Source: an uncultured bacterium
GTDB taxonomy: Bacteria > Pseudomonadota > Alphaproteobacteria > Rhodospirillales > Rhodospirillaceae
Assembly (NCBI GenBank): GCA_903888485.1
Contig: CAISTS010000046.1
Location: 16,471 to 80,470, forward strand
DNA: 64,000 nucleotides
Direction: 5' to 3'
Within the stretch, counting starts at the first letter, position 1, and every line of letters starts with the position of its first letter. Below the pieces are notes generated by a model. That model ran no database searches, was not told the DNA's origin, and saw nothing but the letters and a program-made list of their open reading frames with translations. Made by a program: the position numbers and the translations under genes. Shown piece by piece: positions 17,329 through 27,097 of this stretch.

Positions 17329-19109
17329 GCCGCCGGCAGCCTCACCGTGAACCGCGCGCCTTTGATCTTACCGTCCTCGACGATGTTTTCCGCGGTGATC
17401 GTACCGCGGTGGGCTTCGACGACCTGCTTGGAAATCGAGAGTCCCAGCCCCGAGTGCATGCCGAATTTCTCGCCTTCGGGACGCTCGCTGTAGAAGCGGT
17501 TGAAGATATCCTCTTCCTTGCCGGAATGAATCCCCGGACCTTGATCTTCCACGACGATCTTCACGTGGCGCCGGTCGCGCATGGTGCGGATGCAAATCAC
17601 GCCCGCCGGCGGGCTGAAGGACACGGCGTTGCTGATAAGGTTGCGGAAGACCTGACCGAGGCGCGTCTCGAGGCCGAGCACGACCAGGGTGCCGTACGGG
17701 CTCGTCTTGTCGCGTTGCGCCGGGTCGATCTCCGACACCAGCCGCACTTTGGGCGCGTCGGGGTTGTCGTTGGCGTTCTGCACGGTCGCGAGCGCATCGA
17801 CCAGGCGGCCGACGTCGACCGGATGCAACTCGGCGCGGCTGAGTTCGGCATCGAGGCGCGAGGCATCGGAGATGTCGGTGATCAGGCGGTCAAGGCGCGC
17901 GACGTCCTCCAGGATGATCGACATCAGCTTCTTTTGCTGCTCGGGGTCCTTGACGCGCGCGACGGTCTCGACGGCGCTGCGCAAGCTGGTGAGCGGATTC
18001 TTGATCTCGTGCGCTACGTCGGCGGCGAAGTGTTCTATGGCGTCCATGCGCTTCCAGAGCGAGTCCGTCATCTCGCGCAAGGCCTCTGACAGCTCGCCAA
18101 TTTCATCGTGGCGGCGCGAGAGATCGGGGATCGGATAGCGGCGGTTCTTGGCCATGCGCACCTGCATGGCGGCGCTGGCCAAGCGGCGCACGGGCCGCGC
18201 GATGGTGTTGGCGAGGTAGATCGACGTCAGCACCGTCAGCGCCAGCACCCAGGCGAACATGCCAAGGATCGAGCCGCGCACGGCGAAGAGGCGCTTGTCG
18301 ACGTTGGCGCCGTCGCGGCTGACGACCAGCGAGCCTACGATCTGCTTGTAGAATTGCACCGGCACGGCGAAGGACAGGATCTTCTGGCGGTCGCTGCGCA
18401 GACGCACCGCCCCCTGGGGCTCGCCCTTTTCGAGCGCGTAGGCAGCTTCGCGGTAGTCGGCGGCTTTGGGCTTGGGCTTCTCGATGTAGGGCTCGAGATT
18501 GCGGTCGTAAGCGTAGCGCCCGATGCTGGCGTCATAGGCCTTGCGGGCGAAGCGCATGACCGGACCGTCATTGTCGATGGGCGGCAGGTCGAGCACCTGC
18601 ACCTCGCCGCCGGGGCCCTGTAAGAGTCGGGTGTCGGCGACGAGCGCGCCGGTGTGGTCGAAGAGTTGCGCGCGCACATTGGCAAGTCCGGAAAGATTGC
18701 GCACGAGGGAACGCGCGGCTTCGGGATCGATGACGCGCGGCGCGCCCGTGGGACCGAAGTCGTCGTTGTCCGCATTGCGCCGGCCGCGCGACTTGGCGAC
18801 CACCACCGCGCCTTCACCGACGGCCGCGGCGATCAGTTCACCCTGGGTCTGCAAGGCATCGAGCTCGGTGGCGATGAGTGTGTCCTGGTATTCGTCGAGG
18901 AATAGCAGGCCAAGCACGAGCAGCACCGGAGCCGCCAGATTGACGGCGAGGAAGCGCACGGTGAGCGGCGTGAACAGACGCATGCGCCACGGCGCGGGAT
19001 CGGCCAGCACCGGCGCAGCTTCGGCCCCGCTGCCGCCGCGTAAATCATTGAGGCTGGTTTCGGACGCCTGCTTTTCGAACGAATGTCGCACCCGCGAGGC
19101 CCTCTCCAC
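17325..19109 (-). CDS. chvG: Sensor histidine kinase ChvG
   Basis: A 594-residue membrane histidine kinase. A first membrane segment (about residues 52-72) is followed by a periplasmic sensor region of about 200 residues, a second membrane segment, HAMP, and the H-box AADVAHEIKNPLTSLR. The ATPase part includes NLISNAVSFS and DQGPGI. The length, the periplasmic domain and the neighbouring response regulator match ChvG (ExoS), which answers acid and cell-envelope stress in Alphaproteobacteria. It is 30 bases after chvI and probably cotranscribed with it. Confidence 0.92.
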   Translation of the reverse strand: MERASRVRHSFEKQASETSLNDLRGGSGAEAAPVLADPAPWRMRLFTPLTVRFLAVNLAAPVLLVLGLLFLDEYQDTLIATELDALQTQGELIAAAVGEGAVVVAKSRGRRNADNDDFGPTGAPRVIDPEAARSLVRNLSGLANVRAQLFDHTGALVADTRLLQGPGGEVQVLDLPPIDNDGPVMRFARKAYDASIGRYAYDRNLEPYIEKPKPKAADYREAAYALEKGEPQGAVRLRSDRQKILSFAVPVQFYKQIVGSLVVSRDGANVDKRLFAVRGSILGMFAWVLALTVLTSIYLANTIARPVRRLASAAMQVRMAKNRRYPIPDLSRRHDEIGELSEALREMTDSLWKRMDAIEHFAADVAHEIKNPLTSLRSAVETVARVKDPEQQKKLMSIILEDVARLDRLITDISDASRLDAELSRAELHPVDVGRLVDALATVQNANDNPDAPKVRLVSEIDPAQRDKTSPYGTLVVLGLETRLGQVFRNLISNAVSFSPPAGVICIRTMRDRRHVKIVVEDQGPGIHSGKEEDIFNRFYSERPEGEKFGMHSGLGLSISKQVVEAHRGTITAENIVEDGKIKGARFTVRLPAA

Positions 19110-19139
19110 GCGTCGCCGGCCCCGGATTAGGGCGTTAGC

Positions 19140-19859
19140 TTAGGCGGCGGCGTTGGTCTCGTTGTATTTGTAGCCTACGCCGTACAAGGTTTCGATATGA
19201 GAGAAGTCCTTGTCGACCTCGCGGAACTTCTTGCGCAGCCGCTTGATATGGCTGTCGATGGTGCGGTCGTCGACATAGATGTGCTCGCCGTAGGCCGCAT
19301 CGATGAGCTGGTCGCGGCTTTTGACGTGGCCCGGGCGCTGCGCCAGGGCCTGGATGATCAGGAACTCGGTGACGGTCAGGTTCACCGGCGCGTTCTTCCA
19401 CAGGCACAGGTGCTGCGCCGGGTCGAGCACCAGCTCGCCGCGCGCCAGCGACGTGGCCGAAGCCGTGCCGGGCGACGCGGCGCTGGCCTTCTGGGCTTCG
19501 ATGCGCCGGAAGATCGAACGCACGCGCTCGATCAAGAGGCGCTGCGAGAACGGCTTCTTGATGTAGTCGTCGGCGCCCATGCGCAGACCCAGGAGTTCGT
19601 CGACTTCATCGTCTTTAGAGGTGAGGAAGATCACCGGCATGCCGCTCTTCTCGCGCAGGCGCTGCAAGAGCTCGATGCCGTCCATCCGTGGCATCTTGAT
19701 GTCGAGTACGGCCAGATCTGGCGGCTCGGCGGTTAGGCCGCGCAGCGCGTCGACGCCGTCACGATACGTCGTCACCTGAAAACCTTCGGACTCGAGAACC
19801 ATCGAGACCGAGGTCAGAATGTTACGATCATCATCAACCAGTGCAATGCGGTAAGCCAC
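19140..19859 (-). CDS. chvI: Response regulator ChvI (OmpR/PhoB type)
   Basis: A 239-residue regulator. The receiver domain begins [10 protein letters not shown] with the phosphorylated Asp in [18 protein letters not shown] winged-helix DNA-binding domain ends with the [16 protein letters not shown] recognition region. It pairs with ChvG. The start is a GTG with AAGGG upstream at about eight bases. In many Alphaproteobacteria pckA sits next to chvI; it does not here. A short inverted repeat (GGTAG-CTACC) lies in the leader. Confidence 0.94.
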   Translation of the reverse strand: MAYRIALVDDDRNILTSVSMVLESEGFQVTTYRDGVDALRGLTAEPPDLAVLDIKMPRMDGIELLQRLREKSGMPVIFLTSKDDEVDELLGLRMGADDYIKKPFSQRLLIERVRSIFRRIEAQKASAASPGTASATSLARGELVLDPAQHLCLWKNAPVNLTVTEFLIIQALAQRPGHVKSRDQLIDAAYGEHIYVDDRTIDSHIKRLRKKFREVDKDFSHIETLYGVGYKYNETNAAA

Positions 19860-19996
19860 GGTTTCACCCTTTTCCCTCGGTAGCCTTAGCTACCCTCAAT
19901 CAACCGACCCGTGCATCTCAGTCCCGCATTATGGCAAAAATACCGCAAAGGTATGTCGCCGCGATGGTGCGTGAGCCGGCGCGGATTATATCAGAA

Positions 19997-21466
19997 TCAC
20001 GGGCCCTTGGCCGGCTTCTGCGAACCGTTCGCAAGACGTTGGAGCGCGGCCTTTGCCCCGGCATATTCAGTGTGACGGATCTTGCAGGTGCCAATGGCGG
20101 CGGTAAGCATTTTGTGTGCGGATTCACTGTCGTTCAGGAGAGCAGCGGCCTCTCCTAGGTAGTAGTAGGCCTCGCATAAACGCTCTAAGGCGAAGGCAGG
20201 TTCCCGCTCGGCGGCATCCAGCACCTGGTCCCCGGAGACGTTGCCCAGGAAATACTGCATGACCGGTGCCGGCCAGGTCGTCGGCGCGAAGGGTTCGGCG
20301 GCGGCGGTGAGGGCGGTGGCGGCGGGCAGGCCTGCGCGGCTTTCGGCGATGAAGCGCCATAGCGCAACGTCGGCCGGCGCATTGGGCAGGCGCGCGGCCT
20401 GCGCGAGGTCGGCGCTCGCATCCTTCCATTTGCCGAGTATGACGCGGATGAAGCCGCGCATCGCCAGGGCCACGGCGGCATCGGGGGCGCGCGCAAGAAT
20501 GAGCGAGAGGTCGGCTTCGGCGCCGGTGTGGTTGGCCAGCATCTGGCGGGCCAGCGCGCGGCCCAGCAACGCCTCCTCATCGGCGGGATGTTTTTTCAGG
20601 AAGAAGGTGAAGTCCTCGTCGGCCGCGACCGCTTCATTGATCTGCAGCAGCGCCGTGGCGCGGAAGAAGAACGGCGCGGGATCGCCGGGCTTGAGCGCTT
20701 CGAGGGCGGTGAAGTCGGCGATGGCGGCGTTGAAGTTGCTGCTCTGCAAGTACGCAACGCCGCGGCCCTCGCGCGCGGCGAGATCGCTCGCATTGACCAC
20801 CAGCGCCGAGGTGAAATCCGCAATGGCCTCTTTGTACAGGCCGTGCTGGGCGTAGGCCGTGGCGCGGCCACGCAGGGCCGCGGGATCGCCGGGCTTGGCA
20901 TCCAGCGCGGCGGTGAAGGCGGCGATCGCATCGTCGCCAGTGCCGGACTTGAGACGCGCGGCGGCGAAGAGCGACTGGGTTTCGCCGTCGCCCGGATTGA
21001 GCCGCCGGGCTTCGGTGAGATCGGCCAGCGCTTCGGTGTTGGCGCCGCGCTCCAAGCGCAGCTTGCCGCGCCGTGCGTATGCCTCGGCGAGGCCGGAATC
21101 CTCCTTGAGCGCGGCGGTGTAGTCCTCCTCGGCCTTGTCGGGCGTATTCAAGGTTTCCCGCAGCTTGCCGCGTGTGACCAGCGCTGCAGCGTCGTGCGGG
21201 TTGAGCAGCAGCGCGGTGTTGGTGTCGGCGTAAGCCTTCACGAAATCGCCGAGCGTCGCATGGGCCTCGCCGCGGGCAAGAAGGGCGAGGGCGTGCGTGG
21301 CCGGCGGCAGCGTCATGTCGGCAAGCACCGATGTACAGAGGACGATCTTTTCCTCGGCGGCCGCGGGCGCGAAGCAGGCAAGGTCCTGCTTCGCGGCAGG
21401 TTCGGCGGGCAGCGGCGCAAGGAGAGCAAAAACGCCAAGCATTCGCGATGAGAATGAGGCCATCAT
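19997..21466 (-). CDS. Secreted TPR-repeat protein, NlpI-like C-terminus
   Basis: A 489-residue protein made almost entirely of tetratricopeptide repeats from about residue 55 to 350, with a hydrophobic N-terminus that looks like a signal peptide. The final part, with LCEAYYYLGEAA and repeated helices, resembles the end of NlpI-type lipoproteins, which act as adaptors for cell-wall hydrolases in the periplasm. I see no lipobox. The start ATGATG overlaps a small broken frame just upstream. The specific function cannot be named. Confidence 0.75.
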   Translation of the reverse strand: MMASFSSRMLGVFALLAPLPAEPAAKQDLACFAPAAAEEKIVLCTSVLADMTLPPATHALALLARGEAHATLGDFVKAYADTNTALLLNPHDAAALVTRGKLRETLNTPDKAEEDYTAALKEDSGLAEAYARRGKLRLERGANTEALADLTEARRLNPGDGETQSLFAAARLKSGTGDDAIAAFTAALDAKPGDPAALRGRATAYAQHGLYKEAIADFTSALVVNASDLAAREGRGVAYLQSSNFNAAIADFTALEALKPGDPAPFFFRATALLQINEAVAADEDFTFFLKKHPADEEALLGRALARQMLANHTGAEADLSLILARAPDAAVALAMRGFIRVILGKWKDASADLAQAARLPNAPADVALWRFIAESRAGLPAATALTAAAEPFAPTTWPAPVMQYFLGNVSGDQVLDAAEREPAFALERLCEAYYYLGEAAALLNDSESAHKMLTAAIGTCKIRHTEYAGAKAALQRLANGSQKPAKGP

Positions 21467-21647
21467 TCGCGCGCGGCGATGTCCGGTTGTTCAAGAAACC
21501 GCTTCATGCGCGCGCCGAGCACGGTGATGCCTTCGATCTCTCTTCGCTAGTTGCCGAGGGGCTGCCCGCGGCATAGGCGGTGGCGCTCGCCAGGACGGCG
21601 GCAAACGTCACGACCTTCCCGTATTGGCGCGTGCGCAGTCTTGGCAT
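21463..21647 (-). pseudogene. Small secreted-protein gene, apparently frameshifted
   Basis: From an ATG at 21647 a signal-peptide-like sequence is read (basic start, then VVTFAAVLASATAYAAG). The frame then changes character and stops at 21504. A neighbouring frame continues with a more natural sequence, EGITVLGARMKRFLEQPDI, and ends with a TGA that overlaps the next gene's ATG. The two halves fit a single exported protein of about 60 residues broken by one indel near 21550. It could also be a sequencing error or two chance frames. No family is recognised. Confidence 0.3.
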
Positions 21648-21760
21648 GGACCCTCCCGGGAGCCGGGATCGTAGCATGCACGCCCGGCGAGTTGAACCGC
21701 GCGCGAAACCTTCTATCCTCTGGATATGCTGTGCTTTGAGAGCCCCTGTCTGGATAAACC

Positions 21761-22135
21761 GTGACACGCACACTCTTCATTACCGCCGGCTGGATATGTG
21801 TCGGTCTTGGCGTCATCGGCGCTTTCCTGCCGGTGATGCCGACAACGGTATTCCTGATCGGGGCGCTGGCCTGCTTCACGCGCGGCTCGCCCAAGCTTGA
21901 AGCTTGGCTGCTCAATCACCCGCGCTTCGGCCCACCGCTTCGGGCGTGGAAAGAGCAGGGCGCGATCTCGGCGCGGTCGAAACGTGCCGCCGTGGGAGCG
22001 ATGTTGGGGTCGTGGGTTGTGGTGCTGTTTACCAGTAGTACCTGGCTTGTGCCTGCCGGTGTAGGCGCGGTAATCGTGGCGGTGGCCAGCTATGTGCTGA
22101 CCAGGCCACTTCCAGCCGACGCCTTGCAGCGGTGA
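21761..22135 (+). CDS. DUF454 (YbaN-type) small membrane protein
   Basis: A 124-residue inner-membrane protein with the YbaN/DUF454 pattern: two N-terminal hydrophobic stretches (GVIGAFLPVMPTTVFLIGA near residue 18), CFTRGSPKLEAWLLNHPRFG, and a second hydrophobic hairpin. The start is a GTG. The function of the family is not known. It is followed after four bases by the TPR-glycosyltransferase gene and is probably cotranscribed with it. Confidence 0.85.
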   Translation: MTRTLFITAGWICVGLGVIGAFLPVMPTTVFLIGALACFTRGSPKLEAWLLNHPRFGPPLRAWKEQGAISARSKRAAVGAMLGSWVVVLFTSSTWLVPAGVGAVIVAVASYVLTRPLPADALQR

Positions 22136-22139
22136 ATTG

Positions 22140-23561
22140 ATGACGTCTCCACAAAGCGGCGAAGAGAGACTTTCCGCCGCCGCCAATCTCCTGAATGCCA
22201 ACCGGCTCGCCGAGGCCGAAGACGTTTTGCAAAAGCTCGTCATCGATCACGCGGGCAGCGGCACGGCCTGGTTTCTGCTTGGCATGGTTTGCGGCCGGCA
22301 GAAGCGCAATCAGGACGCTTTGCGGGCCTTGCTCAAGGCAGAAGCACTCGGCACACAACAGCCGGCGCTTCCGTCCCTCCTTGGCCTGCTTTGTTTCCGC
22401 GTCGGCCGTTTTGATCAGGCGGTGGCCTACTATCGCGCGGCCTTGAAGCAGGCGCCCGCCGACACCGGCATCGCGGTGCAACTCGCCGATGTTCTCATGA
22501 ATACCGGTGTGCTCGACGAAGCAGAGGCGTTGTTCACCCTGGTGCGAAAGGCCAAGCCGGACGACGTCGCTGCAAACGTCGGTTTGGCCCTGATTCTCGC
22601 CACCAAGGGGCGCGATGAAGAAGCCCTGGCTCATATCGCCGCCGCCCATCGCGCCGCGCCGCAATCGGAGCTGGTGCGCGCGTGGTCGCAGGATCTTCCG
22701 CTGCTCGCGCGGTTGCGTACGTTATTCACGCTGTCGACGGAAGGCCCTCTCCCATCGCCCTATACCGACATGCTGCGCACCGCCTTGGCGTCCTTCGGCG
22801 GCGAACAGCCGGTGGTGATGCTCTACCATGTGGACCAAGAAGGTCCGCACCCGTTCCAGTCCCTGCAGCAGAATGCCGAGATCGACTATCTCGGCATCAC
22901 GCGTATCGCAGTGGAGGCCGCGCGCAAGCACTGGCACGGATGCCGGGTCGTGATGATCACCGACCCACATTCGCCGATGCCACTGGGCGACCGTGTCGAT
23001 GCTGTCGTGCGCCTGCCGGTGCGGCGCGAGTGGATCATGTACGAACGCTTGCGCGTGCAGCGCGCCCTGGCGGCATGTGGGCGGTTTTCCGGACCGATGC
23101 TGTTCATCGACACCGACATCGTGCTCAACCGCGATTTTTCGGCGCTGTTCCAGCACGACTTCGACGTGGCGCTGAGTTGGCGCATCAACCCTCTGATGCC
23201 GATCAATGGCGGCATGATCGTTGGCCGCGCTGGCGCGAACCTCGTGCGGTTCTTTGACAGAAACATCGCGCTCTACGAAGCGTTGGCGGATTGCGACTTC
23301 GTGCGGGATCGCTACGGCTTCGACGTCCGGGCGTTCCGGGGCGGTCAACTGGCGCACGGCGCCTATGTCGGGTGGGACTGTCCCCTGGGCCGCCCGGCCC
23401 GACGCGCGATCGATGATGTGGATGTCGCCTTCTTTGCGGCGGACGACATCAACTTCACCTATGCGTCCGAGACCGACCCCGAGGTCCTGGCGAGTAAGCT
23501 CGCCATTCATTTCAAAGGCGGTCCTGCCAAGGCTCACGCACAGCCGATGCAAGGTCATTGA
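22140..23561 (+). CDS. TPR protein fused to a GT-A-like glycosyltransferase domain
   Basis: A 473-residue protein. Residues 1-185 are TPR-like helical repeats. Residues about 220-470 look like a GT-A glycosyltransferase: a Rossmann-like start (VVMLYHVDQEG), VVMITDPHSPMP, and a DxD-type metal site, LFIDTDIVLNRDF, near residue 325, followed by a glycine-rich acceptor loop (INGGMIVGRAGAN). This is not the GT41 fold of the two TPR transferases further along. By analogy with TPR-guided protein glycosyltransferases the repeats may pick a protein acceptor, but that is inference. The ATG at 22140 is preferred to the TTG one codon earlier. Confidence 0.65.
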   Translation: MTSPQSGEERLSAAANLLNANRLAEAEDVLQKLVIDHAGSGTAWFLLGMVCGRQKRNQDALRALLKAEALGTQQPALPSLLGLLCFRVGRFDQAVAYYRAALKQAPADTGIAVQLADVLMNTGVLDEAEALFTLVRKAKPDDVAANVGLALILATKGRDEEALAHIAAAHRAAPQSELVRAWSQDLPLLARLRTLFTLSTEGPLPSPYTDMLRTALASFGGEQPVVMLYHVDQEGPHPFQSLQQNAEIDYLGITRIAVEAARKHWHGCRVVMITDPHSPMPLGDRVDAVVRLPVRREWIMYERLRVQRALAACGRFSGPMLFIDTDIVLNRDFSALFQHDFDVALSWRINPLMPINGGMIVGRAGANLVRFFDRNIALYEALADCDFVRDRYGFDVRAFRGGQLAHGAYVGWDCPLGRPARRAIDDVDVAFFAADDINFTYASETDPEVLASKLAIHFKGGPAKAHAQPMQGH

Positions 23562-23603
23562 GCGCTTGCCGGCCTCAGTATCCTGCGTTGCGCCGAAATG
23601 GCC

Positions 23604-24233
23604 TCAAGGCGATGCCTTTTCTATAATGTCTGCGACATCCTCTCGCCCCGCCGTCTTCAACCCAGCCACCACGCCGCGGCGATCACCGGGCGCCGCGCTC
23701 TGGTTCATCTTCCACTTACCCTCCAGTGTGGTGATTTCCAGCCGAAACCCGACGATGGCCTTCAGCAGCTGAGCGGTAAATTCGGGCGGAGCATCACTTA
23801 CCGCCCATGGTTTGGGCCGGTCTTTTTCATGGCGCTGGGTCAGGCGGGTAACCACCGATAGCAACTGCTCGGCATCGTTGAACCACGTGACCGGGCCCGT
23901 GGCATGGACAGCGACATAGTTCCAAGTTGGTACGACTTTTCCCATCACCGCTTTGCTTGGGTACCAGCTGGGCGTGATGTAGGCGTCCGGCCCCATGAAA
24001 ATCGCCAGTGCGGGCGTGCTGGACGTCTCGCGCCACTGATGGTTAGCGCGCGCGATGTGGCCATAAAGCGCACCCTGCGCCCCCTCGCCAGGTTCAAAGA
24101 CCATCGGTACGTGACTGGCTTGAATGCCGTCCGCGCCGGTTGTCACCAGCGTGGCAAGCCCGGATGTCTGGATGACGGCATGTACCGCCGCCAGGTTTTC
24201 GTTCTTGAAATGCTTCGGCAAATACATCGACAT
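23604..24233 (-). CDS. FMN-binding negative transcriptional regulator family (PaiB-like)
   Basis: A 209-residue protein of the PaiB/FMN-binding split-barrel family. Signatures are MYLPKHFKNENLAAVHAVI at the start, SHVPMVFEPGEG, and TPSWYPSKAVMGKVVPTWNY in the middle. Bacillus PaiB represses protease and sporulation genes; most homologues are simply flavin-binding proteins of unknown role. It lies between polA and the TPR-glycosyltransferase with no clear operon partner. Confidence 0.88.
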   Translation of the reverse strand: MSMYLPKHFKNENLAAVHAVIQTSGLATLVTTGADGIQASHVPMVFEPGEGAQGALYGHIARANHQWRETSSTPALAIFMGPDAYITPSWYPSKAVMGKVVPTWNYVAVHATGPVTWFNDAEQLLSVVTRLTQRHEKDRPKPWAVSDAPPEFTAQLLKAIVGFRLEITTLEGKWKMNQSAAPGDRRGVVAGLKTAGREDVADIIEKASP

Positions 24234-24268
24234 GCTGACCTCCCCTGTGGAAGTGCTTATCCAATGCG

Positions 24269-27079
24269 TTAGTGCGCCGTCGCCCAGTTTGCGCCCACGC
24301 CGACGTCCACAGTGAGCGGCACATCGAGCACGGCGGCGGCTTCCATGACGCGTTTGACGAGCGCGCTGGTCTTCTCGACTTCGGCTTCGGTCACTTCGAA
24401 GACGAGCTCGTCGTGCACCTGCAGCAACATTTCTGCGGAAAGTCCGGCGTCAGTCAACGCGCCGGGCAGGCGTACCATCGCGCGCTTGATGATATCGGCT
24501 GCGCCGCCCTGGATCGGCGCGTTGATGGCCGCGCGCTCGGCAAAGCCGCGCACGGCCCCGTTTTTGTCGGCGATGCCGTTGATGTAGACGCGCCGGCCGT
24601 AGAGGGTCGTCACATAGCCCTGTTTGCGCGCCTCGGTCTTGGTGTCTTCCATGTAGTCGCGAATTTCGGGGAACTTGCCGAAGTAGGCGCCGATATATTC
24701 CTGCGCCTCGCCGCGCGAGATGCCGAGTTGGCGCGCGAGGCCAAAGGCCGAGATGCCGTAGATGATGCCGAAGTTGATGGCTTTGGCGCGCCTGCGGATC
24801 ATCGGGTCCATGCCCTTGACCGGCACGCCAAACATTTCCGACGCGGTCGCCGCGTGAATGTCCTCGCCGTCCTTGAACGCGCGCTTCATGGCTTTGATGT
24901 CGGCGACGTGAGCGACCAGGCGCAGCTCGATCTGGCTGTAGTCGGCCGACAGCAGCTTCTTGCCTTTCGGGGCAACGAACGCCGTGCGGATCTTGCGGCC
25001 TTCCTCGGTGCGGATGGGGATGTTCTGCAGGTTCGGATCGATGGAAGACAAGCGCCCGGTCGAGGCGATGGTCTGCGCGAAGGAGGTGTGCACGCGTCCG
25101 GTGTTGGGATTGATCACTTCCTGCAGCGCATCGGTGTAGGTGCTTTTGAGCTTGGAGATCTGGCGGTAGTCGAGCACGCGCGCCGGCAGGTCGTGGCCCT
25201 GTTCGGCGAGCTCTTCGAGCACGTCGGCGCCGGTACCGTAAGCGCCGGTCTTGCCTTTTTTGCCGCCCGGCAAGCTCATGCGCTCGAACAGGATCTCGCC
25301 GAGCTGCTTGGGCGAATTGATGTTGAAAGGCTCGCCGGCCATCTTGTGGATTTCGATCTCGAGCGTGCCCATGCGCTTGGCGAAATCTTCGCTGAGATGG
25401 GCGAGCACCTTGCGGTCCACCAGGATTCCACGCGCCTCCATGTCTTTGAGGACTGTCAGCAACGGCCGATCCATGGTCTCGTCCACCGCGAGCAGGCGTT
25501 CTTCCCGCAGGCGCGGCTTCAGAAGGGCGTGCAGGCGGCGGATGATATCGGCGTCCTCGGCGGCGTAGTGCGTCGCCTTGTCGAGCGCGACTTTATCGAA
25601 GGTGATCTGGTTCTTGCCGGTGCCGCAGATGTCCGTGCACACAACGGTGCGCTGCTTGAGGTGCCGCGCGGCGAGATCATCGAGGCCGAGGTCCTTGCCC
25701 GAGCCTTCCAGAACATAGGCCGTCACCAGCACGTCATCGACGGGCGCAACGCGCACGCCCGCGCGCCCGAGCGCGTGCATGGCGCGTTTGACGTCGTAGC
25801 CGATCTTGAGCACGCCGCGGTCTTCGAGCATGGGCTGCAGAAGCGCGATCGCCTCGGTCAGCGGCACCTGCTGCACGGCTTCGCCGGCGAGGTCGAGCGC
25901 GCCTTGCGCGCCTGCGCCGTGGGCCAGCGGGATGTAGCAACCGGAACCGGGCGTGATCGACAGCGCGATGCCGCACATCTCGCCCCGCATCGCATCGCCC
26001 TTGGTGAAAACGCTGAGGGCGACCCAGCCGGTGGCGCGCGCGACGGCCACCCAGCGCGCGAGATCGGCCGCGGTCTGCACCGCTGTGTAGGTGGGGTTGT
26101 CGAGATCAAGCGCCGGCGCGGCAGCGCGCTTTTGCGGGACGCCCGGCTCGGCCACCGGCACCGGCGCCAGCGAGTGCGGGGTTCCGCCCAGGCGCGCGGT
26201 GACTTTCGCCGTAAGACTCTTGAAGCCCTGCGCGCTGATGAAATCGAGCAACGTCTTGGGATCGGGCTCAACCCACGCCAGTTTCTCCAGCGGCGTGTCG
26301 ACGGGAACATCATCGCGCAGCGTCACTAGCTTCTTGGAGATGCGCGCGAGTTCGGCATTGTTGACGAGGTTCTCGCGGCGCTTGGGCTGCTTGATCTCGC
26401 CGGCGTTCTTCAGCAGCGTTTTGAGGTCGCCGTAGTGATTGATCAGTTCGGCGGCGGTCTTGACGCCGATGCCGGGCACGCCCGGCACATTGTCCGAGGA
26501 ATCGCCGGCCAGGGCCTGTACGTCGATGACCTTGTCGGGCGTGACACCGAATTTCTCCATGACCTCGGCAGGACCGATGTCGCGGTTCTTCATGGGGTCG
26601 AGCATGGTGATGCCCGGCTTGACCAGCTGCATTAAGTCCTTGTCGGCGGAGATGACGACGACATCGATCTTCGCGGCCAATGCCACTTTCGCGTAAGTCG
26701 CAATGAGATCGTCCGCCTCGAAACCTTCGAGCTCGATGCAGCAGACGTTGAAGGCGCGCACGGCGTCGCGGATGATCGCGAACTGCGGGATGAGTTCGTC
26801 CGGCGGCGGCGGACGGTGCGCCTTGTAGTCTTTGTAAATCTCGTTGCGGAAGGTTTTACGTTTGCTGTCGAAGACCACGGCGATCAGTTCTTCCACCGTA
26901 TCGTCGCGCAACTCGTCCATCAGCTTCATCAGCATGTTGGAAAAGCCGTAGACGGCATTGACCGGCGTGCCGTCGGGCCGCGTCATGGGTGGCAGCGCAT
27001 GGAAGGCGCGGAAGATGTAGCCCGATCCGTCGATCAGGTAGAGGCGCTTGGCGATGTCGGCGGTATTTTTTACGGCCAT
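24269..27079 (-). CDS. polA: DNA polymerase I with a degenerate proofreading domain
   Basis: A 936-residue DNA polymerase I, used for Okazaki fragment and repair synthesis. The N-terminal 5'-nuclease begins RLYLIDGSGYIFRAFHAL. The polymerase motifs are intact: A (SADYSQIELRLVAH), B (RRRAKAINFGIIYGIS) and C (LLQVHDELVFEV). The middle 3'-5' exonuclease domain is present but has lost key acidic residues: where Exo I should have D-x-E it reads VALSVFTKGD, and the Exo II segment reads KIGYDVKRAMHAL with Ala at the usual Asp. Only Exo III (HYAAEDAD) is kept. The enzyme should therefore lack proofreading. Confidence 0.95.
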   Translation of the reverse strand: MAVKNTADIAKRLYLIDGSGYIFRAFHALPPMTRPDGTPVNAVYGFSNMLMKLMDELRDDTVEELIAVVFDSKRKTFRNEIYKDYKAHRPPPPDELIPQFAIIRDAVRAFNVCCIELEGFEADDLIATYAKVALAAKIDVVVISADKDLMQLVKPGITMLDPMKNRDIGPAEVMEKFGVTPDKVIDVQALAGDSSDNVPGVPGIGVKTAAELINHYGDLKTLLKNAGEIKQPKRRENLVNNAELARISKKLVTLRDDVPVDTPLEKLAWVEPDPKTLLDFISAQGFKSLTAKVTARLGGTPHSLAPVPVAEPGVPQKRAAAPALDLDNPTYTAVQTAADLARWVAVARATGWVALSVFTKGDAMRGEMCGIALSITPGSGCYIPLAHGAGAQGALDLAGEAVQQVPLTEAIALLQPMLEDRGVLKIGYDVKRAMHALGRAGVRVAPVDDVLVTAYVLEGSGKDLGLDDLAARHLKQRTVVCTDICGTGKNQITFDKVALDKATHYAAEDADIIRRLHALLKPRLREERLLAVDETMDRPLLTVLKDMEARGILVDRKVLAHLSEDFAKRMGTLEIEIHKMAGEPFNINSPKQLGEILFERMSLPGGKKGKTGAYGTGADVLEELAEQGHDLPARVLDYRQISKLKSTYTDALQEVINPNTGRVHTSFAQTIASTGRLSSIDPNLQNIPIRTEEGRKIRTAFVAPKGKKLLSADYSQIELRLVAHVADIKAMKRAFKDGEDIHAATASEMFGVPVKGMDPMIRRRAKAINFGIIYGISAFGLARQLGISRGEAQEYIGAYFGKFPEIRDYMEDTKTEARKQGYVTTLYGRRVYINGIADKNGAVRGFAERAAINAPIQGGAADIIKRAMVRLPGALTDAGLSAEMLLQVHDELVFEVTEAEVEKTSALVKRVMEAAAVLDVPLTVDVGVGANWATAH

Positions 27080-27097
27080 GCGACCCTGAGGGCGCGC

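Noticed and set aside
24272..26329. 685-codon open frame on the plus strand
   Set aside because: Antisense to polA; low-information composition.
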